This document shows positions 55,071-63,538 of a stretch of 64,000 nucleotides of DNA, piece after piece. Source of the stretch: Bog-756 sp035949055 (GTDB lineage Bacteria > Actinomycetota > Acidimicrobiia > Acidimicrobiales > RAAP-2); the NCBI GenBank assembly GCA_035949055.1, contig DASZIO010000059.1, forward strand, positions 1 through 64,000. Reading direction: 5' to 3'. Position 1 is the first letter of the stretch, and each line of letters begins with the position of its first letter. The notes under the pieces were generated by a model that searched no databases, was not told the DNA's origin, and worked only from the letters and a program-made list of their open reading frames with translations. Position numbers and translations under genes: made by a program.

Positions 55071-56516
55071 TCAGTAGCGGTAGCTGTCCGGCTTGTATGG
55101 GCCGTCGACCGGCACCCCGATGTACTCGGCCTGCTCCTTGCTGAGGGTGGTGAGAATGACCCCGAGGGCGTCGAGATGCAGACGGGCCACCTTCTCGTCG
55201 AGATGCTTGGGCAGGACGTAGACCTTGTTCTCGTAGTGCGAGGCGTTGGTGAACAGCTCCATCTGGGCCATGGTCTGATTGGTGAAGGAGTTGGACATCA
55301 CGAAGCTGGGGTGTCCGGTGGCGTTGCCCAGGTTGAGCAGGCGGCCCTCGGACAGGACGATCACCGCGTGACCGTCGGGGAAGACCCACTTGTCGACCTG
55401 GGGCTTGACGTTGACCCGCTCGATCCCCTCGACCGCGGCCAGCCCGGCCATGTCAATCTCGTTGTCGAAGTGGCCGATGTTGCCCACGATGGCCTGGTGC
55501 TTCATCCGGGCCATGTGATCGGCGGTGATCACGTCCTTGTTCCCGGTGCTGGTGACGAAGATGTCCGCCGTGGTCACCACGTCGTCCAGCGTGGTCACCT
55601 GGTAGCCATCCATGGCCGCCTGCAGCGCGCAAATGGGATCGATTTCGGTCACCACCACCCGGGCCCCCTGACCGCGGAGTGATTCGGTGCACCCCTTGCC
55701 CACGTCGCCGTAGCCGCAGACCACGGCGACCTTGCCGCCGATGAGCACGTCAGTGGCCCGGTTGATCCCGTCCACGAGTGAGTGCCGGCAGCCGTACTTG
55801 TTGTCGAACTTGGACTTGGTCACCGCGTCGTTCACGTTGATGGCCGAGAACAGCAACTCGCCCGCCTGCTCCATCTCGGCTAGGCGGTGCACCCCGGTGG
55901 TCGTCTCTTCCGAGACGCCGAGGAGCCCGTCGGCGATGGTCGTCCACCGACGGGGGTCAGCTTGCAACCCCCGGGCCAGGGTCTCGAGCACCACCGCGAA
56001 CTCCTCCGAGTCGGCCGTCGACGGATCGGGTACCGCCCCGGCCTTCTCGAACTGGACGCCCTTGTGCACGAGGAGCGTGGCGTCACCGCCGTCGTCGAGG
56101 ATCATGGTCGGTCCCCGATCCGGCCACAGCAGGGCCTGCACCGTGCACCACCAGTACTCCGGCAGTGACTCGCCCTTCCAGGCGAAGACCGGAACCCCCC
56201 GGGGCGAGTCGACGGTCCCGTCGCGGCCCACCACCACTGCCGCGGCGGCGTGGTCCTGGGTGGAGAAGATGTTGCAGCTGGCCCAACGTACCTCGGCGCC
56301 GAGCGAGGTCAGCGTCTCGATGAGCACCGCGGTCTGGATGGTCATGTGGAGCGAGCCGGTGATCCGAGCCCCCTGCAGGGGCTGTTCGGCCCCGTGTTCG
56401 GCCCGCATGGCCATCAACCCCGGCATCTCGTGCTCGGCCAGTTCGATCTCCCGGCGGCCGAAGTCGGCCAGGGACAGATCGGCCACCTTGAAGTCCTGAT
56501 GAGATTGGCTGGTCAT
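55071..56516 (-). CDS. ahcY: Adenosylhomocysteinase
   Basis: A 481-residue NAD-dependent enzyme that splits S-adenosylhomocysteine into adenosine and homocysteine, relieving product inhibition of methyltransferases. ITGSLHMTIQTAVLIETLTSLGAEVRWASCNIFSTQDHAAAA, NKYGCRHSLVDGINRATDVLIGGKVAVVCGYGDVGKGCTESLRGQGARVVVTEIDPICALQAAMDGYQV (NAD fold) and the C-terminal GPYKPDSYRY are complete. AAGGAG lies 6 bases before the ATG. A 186-base gap separates it from the next gene upstream; no confident SAH riboswitch is seen there. Confidence 0.96.
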   Translation of the reverse strand: MTSQSHQDFKVADLSLADFGRREIELAEHEMPGLMAMRAEHGAEQPLQGARITGSLHMTIQTAVLIETLTSLGAEVRWASCNIFSTQDHAAAAVVVGRDGTVDSPRGVPVFAWKGESLPEYWWCTVQALLWPDRGPTMILDDGGDATLLVHKGVQFEKAGAVPDPSTADSEEFAVVLETLARGLQADPRRWTTIADGLLGVSEETTTGVHRLAEMEQAGELLFSAINVNDAVTKSKFDNKYGCRHSLVDGINRATDVLIGGKVAVVCGYGDVGKGCTESLRGQGARVVVTEIDPICALQAAMDGYQVTTLDDVVTTADIFVTSTGNKDVITADHMARMKHQAIVGNIGHFDNEIDMAGLAAVEGIERVNVKPQVDKWVFPDGHAVIVLSEGRLLNLGNATGHPSFVMSNSFTNQTMAQMELFTNASHYENKVYVLPKHLDEKVARLHLDALGVILTTLSKEQAEYIGVPVDGPYKPDSYRY

Positions 56517-56702
56517 GGGGCTCCTTCACTGTGGCCGGCCGACGGGCCGGTGGGTGGGCGGCCGTCCTGGTCGGTGGCGCGGCCCCACCCCGAGGCGCGG
56601 CCAATGCGTCTTCTGCCCCGGGACGACCCTGGCATGGTAGCCGAACGCCCCGAGCGCTCACCGGTGCCGGTGCAGCGCTGCGCCCGGGCCGACGGGCCAG
56701 GG

Positions 56703-57401
56703 TCACTCGATCAGCGGCCGGTCAGGCGGCTGGAGGGGGCCTCGGTCGAGGAACTCGAGGTACGGCGAGGGATCACCGTGCCAGGGAAGGGCGCGGATCT
56801 GGTCGGCGGATCGGCGACCGGCGAAGGCCCGGAAGAGTTCGAAGGCGCTGCTCGACACCCGCACCGGCGCAGGCGTCGGGCCGATGGTGGCCTCGAAGTG
56901 CGGCGAGTCGAGCTCGATGCCCGGCAGACCTTTCTCTTCGACCAGCCCGCGGATCGAGTCCTCGATGAAGGTCAGCCCGATGACCACGCTGTCGGTGTCG
57001 CGGGCGCCCGGGCAGCCGATCGCCCCACGCAGGTCGTGCTCGTGGGTGCAGGCGTCGAAGACCAGCTGGGCGACGGCACGCGGCGGGAACGTGCCCCCCA
57101 TGGCCTCGACCCGTGGGCTCGTCTCGTTCCACGCCTCCGACAATTTGTGCAGACCGAGCGGGGCGAATCGCCTGACCTGGTCATCGGCCCAGGCGGGCGT
57201 GCCCGCACCCTCGAGGTTGCCCTCCATGATGTCGACCTCGACGCCGTACAGATGGGCGACGACATCGGTGATGGTCCAGTCCGGGCAGGCGGGGACGGTC
57301 ACCGACGCGGCTTCGTCGTCGGAGGTGCTCTCCAGCAGCTCGGTCACCCGTTGACGGATGCCCGCATAGGCGAATGCCGATTCAGCCGGCGTCTTGAGCA
57401 T
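56703..57401 (-). CDS. Mycothiol-dependent maleylpyruvate isomerase-family protein
   Basis: A 232-residue DinB-fold protein. VPACPDWTITDVVAHLYGVEVDIMEGNLEG is the N-terminal helix with the first metal histidine, and LVFDACTHEHDLRGAIGCPG gives the HxxxDxR-like second site. The family uses mycothiol as a thiol cofactor in isomerisation or transfer reactions; the substrate is unknown. The C-terminal 70 residues form the usual SCP2-like extension. It is on the same strand as ahcY, upstream of it. Confidence 0.85.
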   Translation of the reverse strand: MLKTPAESAFAYAGIRQRVTELLESTSDDEAASVTVPACPDWTITDVVAHLYGVEVDIMEGNLEGAGTPAWADDQVRRFAPLGLHKLSEAWNETSPRVEAMGGTFPPRAVAQLVFDACTHEHDLRGAIGCPGARDTDSVVIGLTFIEDSIRGLVEEKGLPGIELDSPHFEATIGPTPAPVRVSSSAFELFRAFAGRRSADQIRALPWHGDPSPYLEFLDRGPLQPPDRPLIE

Positions 57402-57567
57402 GGTGTCGACCTCTCTCTCCGGTTTCTCCGGCGAGGTGGACCTGAACTCGCCGGACTCGGTGGCAGGCCTGCCCGAGGGTCCCGATGAGAGAGCACAGTA
57501 GGCCGAGCCGGGCCCCCCGCGCTCGGTTTCCGGGCGGGGGAGCGCCGAGCGGAGCCCGCCGAAACCG

Positions 57568-60324
57568 TCAGGGCGCGGCCACCTGGGTACGGAGCGCCAG
57601 GTCGGCCGAGGACTGGCCCACCGAGAGGATGTAGGTGCCCGGGGTGGTGGACCAAGATCCGTTGAGGTACGACTCGAAGGCGGATGCGGGGACAGACAGG
57701 GTGACGGTGCGAGTCTCGCCGGCTCCCAGTGTGACCGGGGCGAAGGCGACCAGCTGGGCCGGCGGCTCGCCGGCTGCGGCCGGGTAGGTCAGGTAAGCCT
57801 GCGGGACGTCGGTTCCGGCGACGCCGCCCTTGTTCGACACCCGTACCGTCAGCGCGTACCCGGCCGCGGTGCGCCTCACCCCGAGTTTCCCGAGGGTGAA
57901 CCGGGTATAGGAGAGGCCGTAGCCGAACGGGAACAGGGGCTGGACGCCGGTGGCATGGTTGTAGCGGTAGCCGACGTCGAGGCCCTCGGTGTAGGTGGCG
58001 GTGAAGTCGACCCCTGGCCACTGGGCCGTCGTGTTGATGGCCGCGCTGGCGTCGCTGGTGGGAAAGGTCACCGGCAGGCGGCCGCCCGGGTCGACGTCAC
58101 CGAAGAGGAGCGCGGCGATGGCGCTTCCCGCTTGTTCGCCGGGGTACCAGTCCTCGATCACGCCGGCCACCTTGGCGAGCCACGGCATGAGGACCGGGCC
58201 GCCGGTGTTGAGCACGACCACGGTGTGGGGGTTGGCGGCGGCCACCGCCGTGATGAGTTGGTTCTCGTCCCCGGGGAGCGAGAGGGAGGGCCGGTCGAAC
58301 GCCTCTGAGCTGTAGTCGCCGGCGAAGACCACGGCGACGTTGGCGGCACGAGCGGCCGCCCCTGCCGCGGCGATGTCGTCGCTCACGTACCTCCAGCCGA
58401 GGGTCAGCGAGCTCGGGACGACCAGCGACTGGCCCGCAAAGTTGGTGGCGTCGACCGGCTCCCAGTCCAGGCGGACCTGGTAGGGGTGCCCGGCCACCAG
58501 CGAGACGGTCTGGGACCACCGGCCGAGGGCGTGGTTGAGCGTGTCCGAGACGACCGGCTTGCCGTCCAGGGTGAGCTGGGCCTGCCCGTCGCCCTGGAGG
58601 GACATCGTGTAGAGCCCGGTCTTGGGCGGCGTGAGGGTCCCGGTCCAGCTGGCCGAGGCGTCCGACCACCCCGCCGGCAGCACGACCGGGGAACGGGTGG
58701 TCCGGGGCGGACCGCCGAGGGGTAGCAGCCGGCCGGGCGGGATGGGCGGCCGCCGCCGCTCCACCGACGGCGGGTGAATCAACCCGGGAAGCAGTTGGCT
58801 GGAGGTGCTATTGGTTCGCATGGACACGTCGACCGTGGGTTCGACGCTCTGGACCGGTCGTGCTCCTGGGCCCGCTCCGGTCTGGGCCAGGGTGAGCGTG
58901 AGCCCGTGACCGACACCCGAAGCCGGGGTCAGGTAGGCCGCCGGCACGGGGGGTAGCGGCCTCGTGGTGCTTCCGCCGTTGGCGTAGGTGACGGTGGTTC
59001 CCGATCCTGCCCGCCGGCGGATGGCCGCCAGCGGGGTGGAGGTGAAGGGCGCCAGCACCTGGGAGCTGCCGTAACCGGTCGTCACCGGCGCCGAGCTGGC
59101 GTCGGCTCCGATGACCGCCACAGACCGGGGGCGGGACGGGGCCAGCGGGAGGATCCGACGCTGGTCCTTGAGGAGCACGGCCGAGCGCTCGGCCGCGGTG
59201 AGGGAGAGGGCGGCATGGGCGGGCGAGTCGACCACCGAGTCGGGCGAGCCGGCGTCGGACCGGCCCACCAGCCCGTGGGCGAACATGGCGGTGAGCAACC
59301 GGGTGACGGCCGCATCGACGGCCGATACCGACAGGCCAGGCTGGCCCACGAGCGGTGCGAGCCGATCGACCCGGGCCGGTTTGATGAGGTCGGTGCCGGC
59401 CGTGATGGCGGCCAATGGGTCGTGCACCGAGCCGAGGTCGGATCGCACGAAGCCGGTGAATCCCCATTGCTGGAGCAAGTCGAGCAAGGCGCCGTCCTGA
59501 CACTCGAACGTGCCGTTCAGCCGGGGGTACGCGCACATGACGGCCGAGACGTCCGCCTGGGTCACCGCCGCCTCGAACGGGGGGAGGTAGAGCTCCTCGA
59601 GGGCCCGTTGCGAGACGGCGTCGTTCAGCACGCTCCGGTCGGTCTCTTGGTTGTACACGGCGAAGTGCTTGGCCATGGCCATGGCCCCGGTCTCCTGGAT
59701 GCCCCGGATGTCGGCCACGCCCATGGCGGACACCAGGACGGGGTCCTCACCGAACCCCTCGTAGGTGCGGCCGCTCTGCGGCACCCGGTCGATGTTGAGG
59801 GTCGGGCCCTGGACGACGTCGACCCCCTGCCCGACGGCCTCCGAACCCTGCACCTCGCCGTAGGCGCGAGCGATGCCGGTGTCGAAGGTGGCCGCCACCC
59901 CCAGCGGGGCCGGCAGCTGGGTCACGTGTTGAGCCCCGAAGGCCATCCCCTGCGGCCCGTCCTGCAGAGTGAGGGCCGGGATGCACAGCCGGGGGATACC
60001 GGCATTGACGTTCTCGTAGTCCCCGGAGCTCACCAAGGCGATCTCGGCCACCTTCTCCGTGACCGTCATCCGCTCCAGCACCGCTTGTGCCAGCTGACCG
60101 GGCGACTCACCCCTGTCGATGGCCGACTCCAGCCATGGACACCGCGACGCGAGGTCAGGAATCGTGGTCGTGGTCGTGTTGGACACCCCGGTCGTGCTGG
60201 TCCTGGGCGCGGCCGTCCTGGACCGGTGGGGCCGGGCGGCCGCGGCCGGAGCCACCGGTTCGACGACGAGAGCCAGCACCGACAGGGCGGCGACAGCCCC
60301 CAGGGTCAATGGAGAGCGAAGCAT
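57568..60324 (-). CDS. Secreted glycoside hydrolase family 3 (beta-glucosidase-like) with PA14-type insert
   Basis: A 918-residue exported enzyme. Residues 1-30 are a signal peptide, then a Thr-rich linker. GVDVVQGPTLNIDRVPQSGRTYEGFGEDP and MAKHFAVYNQETDRS are GH3 N-domain motifs, and GFVRSDLGSVHDPL places the catalytic Asp at about 296 (SDL rather than the common SDW). Residues about 545-640 form an inserted PA14-like beta domain (LPAGWSDASASWTGTLTPPKTGLYTMSLQGDGQAQLTLDGKPV). The C-domain and a fibronectin-III-like end (FPFGYGLSYTRF, then VRVSNKGGVAGTDVPQAYLTYP) complete the architecture. Substrate is probably a beta-linked glycan outside the cell. Confidence 0.9.
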   Translation of the reverse strand: MLRSPLTLGAVAALSVLALVVEPVAPAAAARPHRSRTAAPRTSTTGVSNTTTTTIPDLASRCPWLESAIDRGESPGQLAQAVLERMTVTEKVAEIALVSSGDYENVNAGIPRLCIPALTLQDGPQGMAFGAQHVTQLPAPLGVAATFDTGIARAYGEVQGSEAVGQGVDVVQGPTLNIDRVPQSGRTYEGFGEDPVLVSAMGVADIRGIQETGAMAMAKHFAVYNQETDRSVLNDAVSQRALEELYLPPFEAAVTQADVSAVMCAYPRLNGTFECQDGALLDLLQQWGFTGFVRSDLGSVHDPLAAITAGTDLIKPARVDRLAPLVGQPGLSVSAVDAAVTRLLTAMFAHGLVGRSDAGSPDSVVDSPAHAALSLTAAERSAVLLKDQRRILPLAPSRPRSVAVIGADASSAPVTTGYGSSQVLAPFTSTPLAAIRRRAGSGTTVTYANGGSTTRPLPPVPAAYLTPASGVGHGLTLTLAQTGAGPGARPVQSVEPTVDVSMRTNSTSSQLLPGLIHPPSVERRRPPIPPGRLLPLGGPPRTTRSPVVLPAGWSDASASWTGTLTPPKTGLYTMSLQGDGQAQLTLDGKPVVSDTLNHALGRWSQTVSLVAGHPYQVRLDWEPVDATNFAGQSLVVPSSLTLGWRYVSDDIAAAGAAARAANVAVVFAGDYSSEAFDRPSLSLPGDENQLITAVAAANPHTVVVLNTGGPVLMPWLAKVAGVIEDWYPGEQAGSAIAALLFGDVDPGGRLPVTFPTSDASAAINTTAQWPGVDFTATYTEGLDVGYRYNHATGVQPLFPFGYGLSYTRFTLGKLGVRRTAAGYALTVRVSNKGGVAGTDVPQAYLTYPAAAGEPPAQLVAFAPVTLGAGETRTVTLSVPASAFESYLNGSWSTTPGTYILSVGQSSADLALRTQVAAP

Positions 60325-60470
60325 CGTCGGGTCTTCCGCTGTTCCGGCATGGGGTCACTTCGGGTCTCGTCCACGGGCGCGGCCAAACATACCGACCGAG
60401 GCGCGCCAACCGACGGCGGCCGGAACGCCGCGGACGAGGCGGGGAAGCCGGGTTTGCACGTAGCCGAAAG

Positions 60471-60494
60471 TGTAATAATGTAAGTATGTAATCA
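60471..60494 (+). promoter_or_regulatory. Three tandem octamers TGTAATAA-TGTAAGTA-TGTAATCA, likely operator
   Basis: Three consecutive 8-base direct repeats with the shared core TGTAA run without gaps just upstream of the Shine-Dalgarno (AAGGAGG, 60499-60505). They overlap the expected -10 region, 16 bases upstream of ATG 60511, with TTGCAC at 60454-60459 as a -35 candidate. The block is strikingly AT-rich here. The downstream protein ends in a ribbon-helix-helix-like segment, a fold that binds tandem repeats, so autoregulation is likely. Confidence 0.6.
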
Positions 60495-60510
60495 ACACAA
60501 GGAGGCCCCC

Positions 60511-61116
60511 ATGGGACCGGAGCAGGGCAGCAACGTAGGACGGCGATCCCGTGGTGGCGGGCGCGGCCGAGCGGCACCCCCGCCCGGCTCGGGCGAGGCG
60601 GAAGGCCAGCCCGGGGACGTGGTGGGGTGGCTGGCCGGCCGACTTCCGAGCGGGTGGTTCGAGGGCCCGCCCACAGTGACGGTCGATCGGGACGAGATCG
60701 TGATCGTGGGCCGCGTTGCTGCCCCCGATCTCGCCGAGGGCGACGACGAGTCGGCCAGATCCGCCGGCGAGGCCGGCCGAATGAGCCGGTTCCGCGAGGA
60801 GACCCGGCCGGAGCGCATGGCGATTGCTCGCGAGGCCGAGCGGCTCTTCGGCCGGTGCGTGGCCTGGGGCGCCGAGGTCGGCGACACGTCTGTCGTCTTC
60901 ACCAATCTGTCCGTACCGGTCATGACCCGGCTGCGCCAGCCCGAACGTCGGGTGCTCGACACGCTCGTCGACAGCGGCGTCGCCCGCAGTCGGTCCGATG
61001 CCTTGGCCTGGTGCGTCAAACTGGTGGCCACCCACGCGGACGAGTGGCTGCAGGAGCTACGCGCGGCAATGGAGACGGTGGAGTCGGTCCGACAGCAGGG
61101 CCCTCCGGTCGTCTGA
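60511..61116 (+). CDS. Ribbon-helix-helix-type DNA-binding protein candidate (actinobacterial family)
   Basis: A 201-residue protein. Residues 1-35 are basic and Gly-rich. WLAGRLPSGWFEGPPTVTVDRDEIVIVGRV is a conserved block, then MSRFREETRPERMAIAREAERLFGRCVAWGAEVGD. The C-terminus RRVLDTLVDSGVARSRSDALAWCVKLVATHADEWLQELR has the shape of a ribbon-helix-helix domain (LDxLVxxGVxxSRSxAL). A regulator is therefore likely but unproven. AAGGAGG gives a strong translation start. The three-octamer repeat immediately upstream suits it as its own operator. Confidence 0.65.
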   Translation: MGPEQGSNVGRRSRGGGRGRAAPPPGSGEAEGQPGDVVGWLAGRLPSGWFEGPPTVTVDRDEIVIVGRVAAPDLAEGDDESARSAGEAGRMSRFREETRPERMAIAREAERLFGRCVAWGAEVGDTSVVFTNLSVPVMTRLRQPERRVLDTLVDSGVARSRSDALAWCVKLVATHADEWLQELRAAMETVESVRQQGPPVV

Positions 61117-61175
61117 TCCCGGGGATACAGACCGCCCGACCAGAGTTGTCGGAAACCGGTGGCTAGCCTGATCCG

Positions 61176-61217
61176 GTGATCCCGGCCACGGCGACGCGCG
61201 GGCCGTCCATCACGTGA
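61176..61217 (+). CDS. Possible leaderless 13-residue upstream ORF
   Basis: GTG 61176 lies 6 bases after TAGCCT (61164-61169). The frame reads MIPATATRGPSIT and ends in a TGA that overlaps the GTG of the propeller gene (GTGA). It could be a leader ORF for coupled translation, or the apparent start may be chance. The product has no family. Confidence 0.3.
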   Translation: MIPATATRGPSIT

Positions 61218-62824
61218 GTCCGCCCAGCCACCGGCTGAGCTCGACCGGCATCGCGGCCCACATGGCGGCCGGGCTGGCCCTGGTGGCCGCGACGGCTCTG
61301 GCGGTGGCGCTGGCCGTTCCCGCACCTGCGGCACGGGGAGCCACCGACCAACTCTCGTGGACGGTCTACCACGGCGACAGCGTCGGCGACGGGGTATCGT
61401 CCGCGGCGGCCTCGGTCGACACCGCCGCCCCGGCGTGGACCTCGCCGACCCTCGACGGCGCTCTCTTCGGTGAGCCGCTGGTGGCCGATGGTCGGGTCTA
61501 TGTGGCCACCGAGGACGATCGGGTCTACGCGCTGGCCGCCAACAGCGGAGCCGTCCTGTGGTCCACCCGGGTGGGCACCGCCGTGCCGGCCTCGTCACTG
61601 CCGTGCGGGGACATCCAGCCGACCGTGGGGATCACCGGGACCCCGGTCATCGATGCCGGGCGCGGTGAGATCTTCGTGATCGCCGACGAGTTGGTGCGGG
61701 GGCGGCCGGTGCACGTGCTGGTGGGGCTCAGCACCGCCACGGGCCAGGTCGAGATGACCGACAATGTGGACCCGCCCGGGGCGCTCAGCTCCGCCCTGTT
61801 GCAGCGCACCGGTCTGGCCGTCGACGCCGGCCAAGTCGTGTTCGGGTTCGGCGGCAACTACGGGGACTGCTCCACCTATCGGGGGTGGGTGGTGGCCGTC
61901 GGCGAGTCGGGCGGCACGCCGCGCGACTTCGCGGTGGACGCCGGAGCGGGTGAGGCGCAAGGCGCGGTCTGGATGGGTGGAGGGGCGCCGGCCGTCGACG
62001 CCCAGGGAGACATCTGGGTGAGCGCCGGCAACGGGTCGGTCACCTCCTCCCAGCATGCCTATGACAACAGTGACTCGGTGCTCGAGCTCTCGCCCACGCT
62101 TCAATTGCGGCAGTTCTTCGCCCCGAGCGACTGGGCCGCCGACAATGCCGCCGACCGTGATCTGTCCATGGAACCCGTTCTGCTCGCCGACGGCCAGGTG
62201 GTGGTGGCGGGCAAGTCGCGGACTGCCTTCCTGTTGGATGCGGCCCATCTCGGCGGCATCGGAGGCCAGCAGACGGAGCTCACCGGGGTCTGCTCCGACG
62301 ATGTGGACGGCGGTGGGGCGGTCGTCGGGTCGGTCGTCTACCTTCCGTGCACAGCCGGCGTGGTGGCCGTGCACGTCTCGGGGTCGCCGCCGAGGATCCA
62401 GATGCTGTGGTCCTCGGGCGCAGGCGGCGGCCCTCCGATCGTGGCCGGCGGCCTGGTCTGGACCATCGGGGCTACCGGCGTGCTCGACGGCCTCGACCCG
62501 GCCACCGGGGCGGTGCGACAACGGGCGACGATCGGTCCGCCCGACAACCACTTCCCGACACCGAGTGTGGGCGACGGCTTCCTGGTCGTCCCATCCGGCC
62601 ATCGGGTGGCGGCGTTCACCGCGCCGGCGGTGGGCGCTCCGGCCACCACTGCACCGAGCACCGCACCGGCCCATCCGGCCGTCCCCGTCCGTCCGGCCCA
62701 GGCGACGGATTCGGGTGGGTTGCCGCCCGGCGCGCTGGCCGGACTGGCGGCGGCCGGGGCCATGATCATGGGGGTGCTCGCCTGGTTTGCCTGGCGCCGG
62801 CGGAAGGGGGACAGCCCGGCGTGA
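61214..62824 (+). CDS. Membrane-anchored PQQ-type beta-propeller protein
   Basis: A 536-residue protein. Residues 14-42 form a signal or anchor (HMAAGLALVAATALAVALAVPAPAARG). The propeller has repeats of the PQQ type: FGEPLVADGRVYVATEDDRVYALAANSGAVLWSTRVG, GGAPAVDAQGDIWVSAGNG, PPIVAGGLVWTIGATGVLDGLDPATGAVRQRA. Cysteine pairs suggest an oxidising compartment. After a Pro/Thr-rich stalk there is a C-terminal helix (LPPGALAGLAAAGAMIMGVLAWFAWRRRKG) anchoring it. Function is unknown. Start is GTG at 61214. Confidence 0.82.
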   Translation: MSPPSHRLSSTGIAAHMAAGLALVAATALAVALAVPAPAARGATDQLSWTVYHGDSVGDGVSSAAASVDTAAPAWTSPTLDGALFGEPLVADGRVYVATEDDRVYALAANSGAVLWSTRVGTAVPASSLPCGDIQPTVGITGTPVIDAGRGEIFVIADELVRGRPVHVLVGLSTATGQVEMTDNVDPPGALSSALLQRTGLAVDAGQVVFGFGGNYGDCSTYRGWVVAVGESGGTPRDFAVDAGAGEAQGAVWMGGGAPAVDAQGDIWVSAGNGSVTSSQHAYDNSDSVLELSPTLQLRQFFAPSDWAADNAADRDLSMEPVLLADGQVVVAGKSRTAFLLDAAHLGGIGGQQTELTGVCSDDVDGGGAVVGSVVYLPCTAGVVAVHVSGSPPRIQMLWSSGAGGGPPIVAGGLVWTIGATGVLDGLDPATGAVRQRATIGPPDNHFPTPSVGDGFLVVPSGHRVAAFTAPAVGAPATTAPSTAPAHPAVPVRPAQATDSGGLPPGALAGLAAAGAMIMGVLAWFAWRRRKGDSPA

Positions 62825-62887
62825 CGGGGAGCCCCGCCGGATGGGTCGGGCGGGCAGACCAAACGACGGTCCGGACCGACGACCCGG

Positions 62888-63454
62888 CTAGGTCGCCGGC
62901 GACCACTCCTTGTCGAGGACTCGCCGGACCATGGGATCGAAGGTGGCGATGGGCTCGTTGTCGTAGTCGGGGTCGAAGGACACCTCGTCGTACCGTGCGG
63001 TGAACTCGACCGTCTGGTCGTAGTGGGGGCTGGTGATGTACTCGTCGCGCTCGTTGGGATCGAGACCGAGGTGCTTTCCGAAGAAGTACACTTGGAAGAT
63101 CGGATGGTGGGCGAGCATCCAGTAGTTGGCGCCGCTGATGAACGGTCTGAGGATGGTGGCCGCCACCTCGCCGTGGTTGAACGGCCCGAGGGACTCGCCC
63201 ACGTCGTGCAGCAGCGCACACAACACGTACTCTTCGTCCCGACCGTCCCGGAGTGCGCGCGTGGCCGTCTGGAGGCTGTGGGCCTGACGATCGATGGGGT
63301 ACTGCTCGTCCCCGCGGAGATCGGTGAGCATGCCGATCAGAAGGTCGGGCAGGTGGTGGGCGGCATGCCGGTGAACCTCGGCGAGGATGGCGAAGTCGGC
63401 ATCGGATCCTTCGTCCATCCGCCGGAAGTGCATGTGCTTCGAGTCACCGGTCAT
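62888..63454 (-). CDS. HD-domain phosphohydrolase-like protein
   Basis: About 188 residues. The HD motif region is DRQAHSLQTATRALRDGRDEEYVLCALLHDVGESLGPFNHGEVAATILRPFI, with H...HD...H metal ligands. The rest, FIGANYWMLAHHPIFQVYFFGKHLGLDPNERDEY-like sequence, matches the small group of HD proteins linked to inositol oxygenase- or phosphonate-type folds. A metal-dependent phosphohydrolase or oxygenase is possible. ATG 63454 is used; an ATG 24 bases upstream is possible. It is convergent with the propeller gene. Confidence 0.75.
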   Translation of the reverse strand: MTGDSKHMHFRRMDEGSDADFAILAEVHRHAAHHLPDLLIGMLTDLRGDEQYPIDRQAHSLQTATRALRDGRDEEYVLCALLHDVGESLGPFNHGEVAATILRPFISGANYWMLAHHPIFQVYFFGKHLGLDPNERDEYITSPHYDQTVEFTARYDEVSFDPDYDNEPIATFDPMVRRVLDKEWSPAT

Positions 63455-63538
63455 AGGTCCAACGTACCGCCCCGCCATGCCAGAACGGCAGGCCTACCGA
63501 AGCGGCGAACCACGTGCCGGCCCGCATCACTTCGGCTG

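Noticed and set aside
56517..56702. A possible SAH riboswitch upstream of ahcY, prompted by GCAGCGCTGC at 56672-56681.
   Set aside because: Only a short palindromic piece resembles the motif; the paired flanks and conserved core in the right order are missing on the coding strand, and ahcY has a normal Shine-Dalgarno close to the gene.
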